Shown here: one piece after another, positions 40,201 through 52,200 of the stretch
Layout: the number at the start of each line of letters is the position of its first letter
Position numbering within the stretch: position 1 is the stretch's first letter
Assembly (NCBI GenBank): GCA_013398295.1
Contig: VZSF01001109.1
Location: 222,399 to 286,398, forward strand
Source: Chionis minor
Taxonomy: Eukaryota > Chordata > Aves > Charadriiformes > Chionididae
Length of the DNA: 64,000 bases
Direction of reading: 5' to 3'
Position numbers and translations under genes: made by a program
Notes under the pieces: model-generated
The model's input: only the letters and a program-made list of their open reading frames with translations
Told to the model about the DNA's origin: nothing
The model's database searches: none

Positions 40201-43200
40201 GGTCTCCTGGTTTTGTTTTATTCAGTTTTCCGGAGGCAGTCAAATGAAATTTGGCAGGGTCATCTCTAATTGAAAGAGGGGCTGACGTAAGAAAGAACGG
40301 GCTTGTGTTTTGCAGAGGTTTTTGCAGCTCTTTTTTGTTCTACTTCTGTGTTTGTGAAATGCAATGAATAATTTTATGAAGCATTTTGCCCTTTAGATGA
40401 TTCTGAAGTTAAATTTACAATTGCCTTTTATGCATGTGTAGTTGCACTTACAGAATTTGGAGAAACTTGAGCTGGTGGGTATGAGAGGGGATTTCGAACT
40501 TGAAATTAAAACTTGTTGGAAGACCAGCATAGTTGTTCACAAACTTACACTGGCACGTTCTCTCCCTGTTTTTCATTTCTGTGCTCCTGGTATATGGTTT
40601 TCCAAGAACTGGGGCTTTCTGATTTGAACAACTCCGATGTTGAATTCACAAATGAGAGTACAGAGCCATGGTTAGTCTTTGGGCAACATTTTCACTGTTG
40701 CAATAAGTTTATTTTAAAACGCATATTTTCCAGTGTTGCCGTGTTATTAGTTGAGTTGCTTTCCCACGTTAAGCCTTAACTAATTGCTCATGGGACATCT
40801 AGGGAGAGACGTGTCTCACCTGCTGTGGGATCTCTTCTGTTGCTGATGTTCCCCATGTTAACTCCCATTAGTGTTAACAGGAGTTACTTCAGGCACCTAA
40901 AGTTAAGAACAGACCTCAAAGTGATAAAAGCCAGCATGAAAAGTCATGATTCATTTGAATGCAATTCTGAAGAAATAAAAGTCCCGATTAATGTATTTTA
41001 AACCGAACCAATAAGACAACTGCTGAAAGATTTGAAAGGTGGGATATACCGAAACAGTTCTTTTAGTTCTATTCTCACATGGGCTTACATTATCTTTTAC
41101 GAGATAGAGCTGGGAACTGTGGTCAGTGCAGTGTCAAAAGACTGAGGAGGAGAGATTCTGATTTAATATTTATCACAAATTAATTTGGTGCTAACCTGTG
41201 TTACTGTTTGTAATTGTCTAATGCTAAATTGGTGAATAATGAGCTGACAAATAGGAAGGGGCAAAATTTGGAGGTGCAACATTTCAAACTGATTCTGCCT
41301 TCGTCTTGAAATTATTCTGCTTATGCATTTTACGATAACCAAATCCCTCATTTCTGGATCGGTGGGAGTTTTTATGTATGTATATATTGCTGCTTTTGGT
41401 GTGCTGACATGAGAATTTGTGCACTGGTAGTCAGAACGCCCCCTAGTGCTATATAGCAAGTGGTAGCTGCTAATCACCAGTTTATGGAAAATTAAGTGGT
41501 GGCTAACTTGCACAGCAGCTTTAAATTCAAGGTTGTGAATATTTAGCCTTTTGACAGTATTGCCATCAAAACAAGGTAGCACAGAACACAGACTGAAATG
41601 GATAAATAGAAAACAAGCTCTTCTTGCTCCTATAAAGAGTATTAAAATAAAAATCTCAGTATTTGTCAAAATAGGAAAACCCACAAGTTGAATACTGCTG
41701 TATTTCTCTATAGCATGACAATTTCTCTCGCTTGATACTTGATATTTTAGCAGGATTTTTTCAGTAATAAAGTGAACCAATCATGATTAAATTGTAAACT
41801 ATAAATAATGGTGCAGAGTGCTAACGACATGCAAATGTAACTGGTATATGGTGGAATAACCAGCAAGCCTGCTGTTCAAGGATCATATAACAAAACTAAG
41901 ATGACAGCCTTGATCCAGCCAGTTCAGTGATATTTATGTTATCAGAATTAGAAGATAGCTTTCCAGTGATGTAAATTATTAGTACATACACATTCTGTCT
42001 GGTTAGTGTATACATAATGTAACTGGTCATCTTAGTGGTATTGCTTACATTCTTTTTGCATTAACTCATCACACTCCATTCTCATGGAATTAAAAACAGG
42101 AAATAGTTTGCAGTGTAACAGAAGCACCCAGTGTATTTAACCGTCTGTAAGTGCTGTGTTTCAGTAGATGTACTCTGTATTGTAAGTGTATGACAAAGCA
42201 TTTATTACTGTGTTATTGCCGTATTACAGAGCAAAGAGTGCTAAATAATCAATCAGTTAATGGTCTGTATGGCAGCTTGAACACAGCACATCCATTGTGC
42301 TTATGCTGTTAGAGGGATGAGTTTATGACTGTAGTGTAGTTGCATGTTTAGCCAGAGCTTAATGTCCTAAACTGGAGCTGACACAAATATTTTTAAAATG
42401 CAGCTTCAGCAACAGTTTCCAAGTCCTCCAATATTTCAGAAGGAACAATCAAGGATTATCTCAAAGGTTCTCAGAGAAGTTATTTAGTTTTGTTGGAACA
42501 GAAGAGGGAGGGGGAGCCTATCACAAAATACTTACTTTGGCTTCCTTTCACAGATTGTTGTTAATTATATTCCAGCAATTCTGTCAGTTTCAAGTTGCGA
42601 TACAAATATGGCTTGCTGGAAGTCTGTTAGTAGAGGAAAACTAGCTGCTTTAAGTTGCAGCTGGAAAATGCTTTGAAAACCTGTAGCTACGTGTCTTTAA
42701 GTGATAGAACTTGCCAGTGAAGGGCTCGCACATTAAACTTGTTTTGCACTGGCTTTTGTGGTATGAAGGAGCCATTTCTACGAAGAAGAGCAAGAAATGT
42801 GTGCTGATGAGTTGCTTTATAGTATCTGGAGATTTAAAGAGTAACTTTAGTCCCACGTTTTTTTTCCTTTTTATAACTAGATGGTGTTTTCTTTGCAGAT
42901 AGCAAAAATACCGACTATGCCAATTTCTATCAAGGTTTGTGGGACTGCACGGGAGATGTACCTGATGAGTTGACATTTAAACGTGGTGACGTTATCTACA
43001 TTCTCAGCAAGGTACGGGATGCTACTGGGGCTACACAGCTGTAAAAAGAGACCCATTGCAGAAGGGCACATTCCCACAGTTCTAAAGGGGGAAATTGGCA
43101 CTCCCTTTCAGGTCCTTTGTTTGCAATCAGATATTCGCTGCAATTAATTATTTTGTCAAATGAACTATAATCACATTTAAAACATAGCCTTATAACAGGA

Positions 43201-46200
43201 ATTAACTTAAAAGCATGTTTATTTACTTGTTAAATCTTGGCTACCATTTGTTAACTGATTTAACGGGAGACAATGTGCTTTCTGCTTGTAAAAGTTAACC
43301 TTGTAGAATTTTTAAATTATCTTGTATGTTATGTTTTTGTTTCCTGTTTTATATTCCCGACTCTGCTCATTCTGACTTTTTGGGCATCTTGCTACAGAAG
43401 ATGGTTTGTTTTTTCGAACTATGCTTTCATCGTCATATGTATATTGTAATTGTTCTGACAGCTCAGGTTCCAGATTTGTTTGCTCTGACAGATTTGGGCA
43501 ATTTTTAATTTACCGCTTTCCTATTTGCAAAGCAAATTATAATTCCTCTCATCTAAAGTGATGATAAGCAGTATAAGCATGAAATTTTTTTTTTCGACGT
43601 TAATGTTGGTTGGTTATTTTTCTTATTTTTCCTTAACGCCCCTCTCCCCCCAACATAACAAAGCTAAGCCTCTCCTAAAATATGTATCTCATGATCCGTT
43701 GAAGTCTGCTTCTGAACAATTTGTCAAAGCAAATTTCTTTTTTCCCCACATATTAGAAAAAAGCCAAGCTTTTCAAGTTCTCATTGAAAAAAGCCACCTT
43801 TTAAAATATATGTAGAATATATATCTCAGATGTAATTGCCATTTGGTACAATTAATGCCAAAGATACTGTAGGTCACTAAAATATACAAGTAGGTGCATG
43901 AAAGCTAAAGGCATCTGTTTGTCTTAGTTTCAAACTCTTCAGTTTTGTCACAGTTGCTTTAAATCTTCCGCGATAACTTTAACTGCAATGTTTCTGGATA
44001 ATAAATGTAACAGCTTCTGTTTAAATAAATTGAAGATTTATGGATAGAAGGATAGTCCTACATAAAAACATAGAAGATATATTACTAATGGTAACGTGAC
44101 CATGTATGTCTTTTGAGGTATTTCATTGTCACTTAAACTAATAACTGAATTGCATTACTAAAGGCAAAATAAGAATCTTGGATTGGGCAGACTTTCAAGC
44201 GGTTATACAGTACTGAAGAATGGTACTAATTTAAAATAACCACCTCTTTCCCCTCTCCCTCCCCCCAAAAAGCCCATGAACAAACGGATTCCAGTGTATG
44301 AGTTTGGCCTCTTTGTGGTTTGTGCTGTTCTGGTGCGGTATGGTGACTATAGAATCTTAATCTTCAGCTTGTAGGTGAAAAAATAATTTGCTACTCCTTC
44401 CCCAAAAGAGTGAGAAATCTAATTTAAAAAATGGAGCAGAATAGAAAAACAGTAGCTTAAGCTGTCCTCTGTATATCAACTGTCTTGTGGTCATGCCGTG
44501 ATTAATCCATAATCGGTCCTTGAAACAGGTTTGCTGTTTCTCCAGATATATAGAGCCTCTCTCTTTGCGAATGATTTCTACCCCAAAATACAGCCCAGAA
44601 AGTTCAGCCCTGTTTCACTTAAAAATTGTTACAGCTTTTTCAGAAAAATGAGTGCTGGCCACTACTGTCAGCTCTGAATTTAGGGTCCTTGGAGGGGAAA
44701 GTGCCAGAGAATTATCCATCTTAACCCTCCACTTGATTCAGTTTCAAGGTCTGATCATTTACGAGCTCTTTGTCTGGTAAGTGAAAATATAACCAAAGGA
44801 AAAGTGAACTTAACCGTCCTGAAGTGGGTCAAGACTTTTCTTCAAAAAATATTTCCTAATCCACTACATTAATACTTGGGTTTTGTGGCAGTCGGCAGGA
44901 ATCCTTGGCAATTTTTTTATTTTTTCACACCATCTAGTGGTCGAAAATGAGAGATGCAGGTACTGACAGGAGGCGATGTGTATGGATCCAAAATGGTGTC
45001 ATAAATTCAGCTTCAGCTTGAACCTAGCAATGGCTTTATTGCCTTTCTATCATATGTCAGCCAGGTATGAACATTACTCTTGAAAATCACATTGTGCTGA
45101 TAAGGAAGTAAGTACGGGTATAGCAGTATTGCAGTAGGAAGGGTGAAGCATTAACAAAATATCGAGCATATTTGTGCAACCTGTAATAGTTCTTTGTTTT
45201 ACAGTGAAATATAAATGGTATAGCTTCCTCTGACGAACGTGATGATAGATATTTGTCTCTCCCAGCAATAGTTATGCCAAAGCAATGTATTTTTACCTGC
45301 TTTTCACATACCTTTATAGACATTAGGGGAAAAGTGACTATTTTGTTTCCAAGAAATGAGATCATTAGTACAGCAGCAGTGATTATCAACTAGTTTAGCA
45401 AATTTGGGCATTCATATAATTCAAATAAAGCAGGAGGAGTGATATGTTACATGTAAGTTTCTAGGTGAATGCCTGTCAGAAGAGTGAGCAAGGTTTCAGT
45501 TTGTCGATGTTTACTTCCTAAAATAGCTAAGCATTATGCGAAGACAAATCCCCCATAATTTGCTTTCAACTGAGCATCAAAATCCAGTGTCACTGCAATC
45601 AGCATGATTTGCATGCTTACACTCTGATAATACAAATACCTATGCCCAACTACTGTAATTACTGTCGAAAAGCATGTTTTCCTTGTTTTAAAGGTGCATT
45701 CAAAAATTGTTTTAGTTATTGTCTAAATATTTAAGTCTGTTGTGGCTTATGTGTCGCAGCAGTCCTATGGGCTCTTACAAAAAAATTCTCAAACTTTTCT
45801 CTATGTTTTTCTGCCTTCAAAAGTTGAGCTTTTAATCTGAGCAGAATTAACAGAAATGTTGCAATGGTACCTGTTAGCTTTTCTTTATTTGAAAAAAAAT
45901 AGCTAAAATTTCAGATTAATTGATGAATGTGTCTGTACAGATAAACTCATGCTATTATTATTTTAATTTATAGTATTTCTGAATATTCAAGTGGCTTTTA
46001 TCACTTGTGATAAAACTCATGTGAACTTGCAGAAAGCTGCATACCCCTCTCCCGCGATGCAGTAGAAAACATTTTATAGCTCTGCTGATAGAGGGACTCA
46101 TTAATAAGAATTCTTAGTTAATATTGACTTCTTAGTTAATATTGACTATTAGAAATGCAATACTTGAGCATCCTGTTTTCTAAAAGGATGATTGCTCTTA

Positions 46201-49200
46201 ACTCCTGCTCATTTATGGGCTTGCCTTTGCTTTCAAGCCCATATGATAAATGGAAAAACAAACCGTGAGATAACAATCCTTTTTATAAATCTTCCATAGC
46301 TCTTACTCAAGAAATCAATTTCTGGAAACAAAGACAACTGTGAGTGGAGATAGCCCTATTTTTTTTCTTTTTTAAAGTTTAGTATGCACAATTTTTGCAA
46401 GCGCAGCACTCGCAGTATTTGTTTGTTTGCTTGAGGTGCATGTTTTGTGTTGGAAAACGCCATGGTTTCATCAGCCAAATGCAGTAGTAACGGAAATTTA
46501 CTTAGATGTTAGCAGGCTTAGTAGCAGATGTTATCTTAGTAGAATTACTGACATTTCTTACCTTTTAAGCTAATTTAATTCCCACCTCATTTATATTTAT
46601 TTTTGCATTAAACCAACAAATAATACTTGAAAATCAGAAATGATATCCCAAACTGGAGTTCTCCTTCCCTGTTATTATTTCAGTACATGCCAATGCAATA
46701 TAATGCTGCTCACTCTGGTTTTTGTGATTCATGGAAATCTCATCTATGACTTAACCCTTTGCTCTCAATTTTTTAATAAAAGTAGAGTGTTATATTGGTA
46801 TCTAGATTAACTTTTATTCAGTAGTTGTACATTTCCAGTGTGGCAGATTTTGGTCTTTCAATACAAGAAATGTCTGTTAAAATGCTCACATCTCAATCTG
46901 TATTTTTTACTTAGTGAAAAGACAAACAAAGACATCTCCATAGCTCAGCTTACTGCTTATGAAATAAAGTACAACTTAACAACACAGCTGTTTCATGATC
47001 AGTGAATGTGAGCATTTTGTGCATTATCTGTATTATCTTCTTCAATTGTATTTATTCAGTGTTTTTTTTCAAAAAGAGGTGAAAGGCATACTAAAATCCT
47101 GACTGTTTCTTTTTTTTTTTTTTCCTTTTGTCAGACTATTTTGTGACTGATCATACGACATCTGTATTTAACAGTAGTTTCTCTTTCCATGACCATACTG
47201 CCTATGTCTGCCTTAGCAAGCAGGGTGTACCAACAGGAGCAGATTTGCAGAGTGAAACACTTAGCGCTGAAGCCCCGGCGTCCACTCTGTGCATTTTCAA
47301 AGGGGTTTGATGTCTGAAGAGGGCTGGTTTTGTGGAATTAGAACACATCCGTGTTTGGAGCACATTCAAGTGCATGTTCCCTTTTGCTTTCATCTGAAAG
47401 AAGTGCAGCGTGTGTCCTCTGAGACTGGCGGCTCTGCAAAGTGGGCCAAGGTGGGGAAAGCAAGAGCACTGGGAGATTCACTTCAGCAGGACGCTTCTGA
47501 TCAAAACTAAAATGCAATGCTAAGTTGCACATTTCCTTCTTCTGGCTTGTTTAGGTATATTCCTTATAGGGGAAAAAAAATAAATATACATGGCTAAAGA
47601 GCGAAGAGTTAAGACAGACTAATGCAAAGTAACTCTAGCTGTCTGGTTTGCATACTGATAATATGTAAGCATTTACCTACACGATTAGAAAAAATTTTGG
47701 CATTGTGTCATCTGACGGAAAATAAAATGGCCCTTCTATCACAGGGTGTTTTCAGGGGCCAGTTTTGGTTCAGAATTCAGTCTGATTTCTATTGGAACTC
47801 TTTAATTGGTGTCTATTTTGTCTGATGTCATCGCAGGAAATAAAACCTAATAATGCAACCGTACAATAAATCTGAGGCTTATATTCTTAAAGATGACCAT
47901 TTTATTGCTGCCTTAAAACAACTCTACCACCTGTGAAGAAGTCTCATTCAGTTATCTAAAACATTTGTCATTTTCTGCTTTTTAGAGAAAATGCTGTTCT
48001 GTGCCAAAAATGCTCCCTGGTTGATAGTGTATCATTCAGCAATTACACCAAAGGAAATTCTAAAATTTTTTAGCTAGTCCGAATCTCCTATATGAATTAG
48101 AGGTGTTTTAAAATGTTATCTTGCCAAAATTGCCCCCCAGGCTATTCTTTGAAAAAAAAATTCTCCCTGCCTCTCACACATCTTCAGCTTGGTAGGAGAG
48201 GCTACTTATTTTAACCCCAGGTAATGCTATAGATACATTTTGCTTTTCGGTTTTAAAGTTTACAGGTAATCTTCAGCCTCTAAGTTAATATTACTTTAGT
48301 GCCACTGGAAGAGGGCAGGAGAAAAATCTTGAATTCACACACTTCAGAATGTTTTTTTAAAATACAACTTCATTGTTTTCTTCAAGGCATGGAAACACAA
48401 TGATTATTTTCAGCAACTCTTTTTAAAAAACAAAACAAATTAAAAAAACCCACCCCACAAACACAAAAACCATACCATATGTATTGAACAATAGGGACTA
48501 ATTGCCCAAGGACCAGATGTTCTCAACTTTTGCTGAAGTCAGTAGAAGTTAATATGGTGCAAAGCATCTGGAGATCCTCATTGACGCAGAGGATCTGTTC
48601 TAAAGGTAGAGACTATCCCCTTGCATATAAAATTTTTTCTCTTCTCGCGAATCTTCTGTGTAGTACGAAAATCTTGGGTTTAAAAAGACAGCAGTAAAAA
48701 ACCAGGTAGTGTATTTCTACCTACTGTGTTTTCCCCAAGTGCAAAAACTTTTATGACCGGTGTTGTGATGGAGTCATGGGTACATACAGGTCGGTGGGAT
48801 GGGGGCGAGGAGAACCATCTGCTCACAGCGTGTTCAGTTGAGAGCGTGTCAGGAGCCTGTAAACCCTGATTTTTTTTTTTTTCCCCTGCTATCACAGCAT
48901 GCTGTATGGACAGTGTTTTGCCAGCACGTTAAATGTTAAGTCATAACCCGTTCCTTGCTGCCCTGTGAAATTACTTCACTTTGGCTAATAAATTTCTGCT
49001 GGGGGCAGGGGGAAATAATAGAATCCACTCTATGACAGACAGTGAGAGCACAGAGGTAGCTTAGAAAGCATTTGCTTATTTGTTAAGGTGGTTGTTTCGC
49101 ATTATTTCGGATAATATATTCCCTCGCCCTGCTGCCTGTCTTCCAGGGGTGGCAGTGGCCCCTTCCCCCCCCTGCTCCCAGTCCTTGCCCAGCATCGCCT

Positions 49201-52200
49201 GGTGTGGCAAATGGGCTCCCAGTCACATGGCGGAGCCCTGGCCACACACTTGTGCATTCTCCTCATTGCAGGGCAGCTGGATCTGGCCCTGCCCCCCGCT
49301 CCTGTCCCTCTCTTTGCCTTGGAGCAATTCATTTTGCAGTTATTGAATTTCTTTGGAGAGTTATTTTCATACGGCGAGCATCACAGCACCTCTGGATCTT
49401 GATAGCATTTCTACATAAGGAGAAAGAAGCTTTGTGTTAGTAATTACCTAACATTGTCAGGAGCTGACTGCAGGCCTCTTTCTAGTGATAACAGAATAAC
49501 CACATAATGTAGCTTTATAGCACATGATTAATAGAAAATAATTACACATCCTACAAAGGGATGCAATATTTCTTATAAATTGACTACAATGGTTTCCTGT
49601 AGATTAAAGGACTCTTCATTATTTTATCAGTGCTTCTGAAGTATAGTCGCTTGCCTATGTTAGCGGTGATGTTAAGAGCTGAATGCAGTGAGGGATACCA
49701 GATGGTAAACCCAGTGGTACCTGAGCTCTGAAGCTGACGCTTGCAAAAGCGCCATGCTTCCCAACTTTTAAAAATCCGTATAAAGCCCCTAGCTGTATTC
49801 ACATCCTTCTGCGTACTAGTCATCATTTCACACAAATGTGGGCTTTTGACTTTTATTCTGCACATCTTAAGCAACAGGAATAGACATATGGACCTCACAA
49901 CAGCAGTGTATTAATTAAATTATGTCGCTATGAAGGAGTTTATGTGATAACATTGATAGAAACAATAAGTCAATTCTTATTTTATATGTGGCTTCAAGAA
50001 AGGACTGGGGGGCACTGCTTATCTGCCTGACTGGTAAGCACTCTGTCATGGTGCTGAGAACAGAAAAGAGTGGTTAGGAGTTTAAAGAGAAATGTCTGTA
50101 CTTTAATCAGTTTAAAAGGGAGTGCTATCTAATTATTCTAAAACCTGAGATTAAAGTTTTGTATTCGTGGTAGCCAGGTATCTGCATTATATTTTTGTTC
50201 AGACTTCTATAGACTGCAGATAGTTTAATTGGGATTCATGTTGCTCTTGAGACCCATGCAAAGAATAGTAATGTAAAGTAAAAGCTTCTGTGTTGCAATA
50301 TTGTCTGTATGGTATAATGGTTGCAGTGAATCCTTAAATTAGTTTACTAGTCTGTTACATCAACATTCATTTCATCTTCTCACTTAGCCTCATGCCAGAG
50401 CAGTAAGTGGTGTATTAGTAAGTAGCAAAACCCAGAAAGTTTTCAAAACAGCAGCATGCTTTTAATTTTAATTTGAGGTATCTGAATTGTTTCTTTAAAA
50501 ACAATTGTTTCTAAGTTCATGTAGTGTTGCCAAGTGGAACTTTTTCAATGGGTAATGTAGTCCACAGGCTTTTTCTATGCCATTTGTCATACGCAATTTA
50601 ATGACCGCTTAGCTAAGCCACTTCCCTCATTTCATGTATTGTTTGTTTTTTTGGCCGATGTCTAGCAAAACTTGCTTAATCGGTCTTGTCAGTCACTTCA
50701 CGAGTTCCATGTAACAGCTTAAAATCTTTTGTTGCTTTCTCTTGGAGAGATTTATTGCTGAGATTCCAGCAGTATACGTGAGTACTACTCCTTTCAGCAA
50801 TTTCCCACTTCAGTCTAGAAATCCAGTTTGTATATTTAAGCAGTGTATTGTGAGATAAAACATAGATTTTTAAACAGGCTGATCTGGAACATTATAAACC
50901 TCGGTGTCAGAGTATTATATAGCCTTTAAGGATTTGGGGTGTGATGTGGACACCCATGGGAAAGGTTATGAGCGGTTCTTAACTTCTGTGGAGAGCAGTT
51001 TGCACTGAAGATGAGGTTCAGATACCTCTAGACTTTCAGACCAGACCCATCCCCAGCAGTCTGTTCTGCAGTGGAGGGGGAAAGAAGGTGGAATTGTATT
51101 TGCAGCTTTCTCATTTGTGTCTTCCACATCATAAATTAAATCTTTCCTGCAGCTTTTTAGGTGGATTTTCTTTAAATCACACTTACTGCAGTATTTTATG
51201 GATAGTACGATAGAATCTTTTAAGTCACCCATTCACTGTGAAGAGAAGGAAGAAAATGTTTAAGACTTTAAGACTGGTGTTCAGCCTTCCCCAGTAAAAA
51301 AAAAAAAAAGCACGTGCGTGCAAGCCTGTTTTTTTTTTTTTTTTTTAGAAAAAAAGGGTGGGGGCATTAAAAAAAAAAAGCCTGAGCTCACAAGAAAGTG
51401 GGCCATCAACAGGGTTTCATCGTAGTTAAGCACAGGGAGAGCTGAGTACACCGAGTACCTCATAGGACCCTAGAGAACTCTCGACCAGGCCAAATAATGC
51501 CAGCAGCAAATCATTATAGCTCGGGCTCTAATGAAACTCCATTAACCCTTAAGCTCCACTTGACTATTTATAACTGAAAAACTTTATCTACAGTCAAAAT
51601 AATAGCTTCATCTCAGTAGGACCATTAATTCAAAATCCCACAGCCTTTTGCTTTTCACGTCAGAAGAGCAGTGTAGCAGGAAGCAGATGTTGCTTATCAC
51701 AGATATCTGTGTATTTTGTGTTTTCCATGTTTGTTCCAAAGTAATTTCTATCTTACTAATCATTCCGTTTTGAATGGGGTCTCTGTTTTAATAATGCTTC
51801 ATTTGTAACTCAATATATGTGTGTGTGCAATTTCAGCTGTTACAATTTATTGAACTGCTGTTAGGATTGATCTTAAAATATTTACCTCATAGGAAAAAAA
51901 TTAAATTTGGATCCCACAATACTCTTACTTGGTATTGCTTTGGAAGATATTATTTCTTTAAACTATTATAATTCATTTTGTTTCATATTTATCTCACTAA
52001 GCCTAAACAAATTTCAAACAAAAGTACATTAGTCATCTGTCAGACATATGAGATCTGCCGTAGAATTTTCTGTAAGCCTAAAGCAAGAGTAGACTTTGTC
52101 CGTAGAAAGAGATTATGTATTAGATATATAGTGTTCCCTTCACATTTGAGCGAAGTAGCATTTAAAATAAGTTGATTGTAAGTTTCTTAAGAGTTTAGCC

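Noticed and set aside
41163..41780. Longest open frame in the window (205 codons, minus strand)
   Set aside because: It lies within a SKAP2 intron, has no recognisable domain, has a composition typical of translated AT-rich DNA, and a frame of this length is not improbable given the thousands of candidate frames in 64 kb on both strands.
44928..44940. CTCF-like sequence ACCATCTAGTGG
   Set aside because: About three mismatches to the 15-base consensus, including the first base of the GCC core, so too weak to list as a site.
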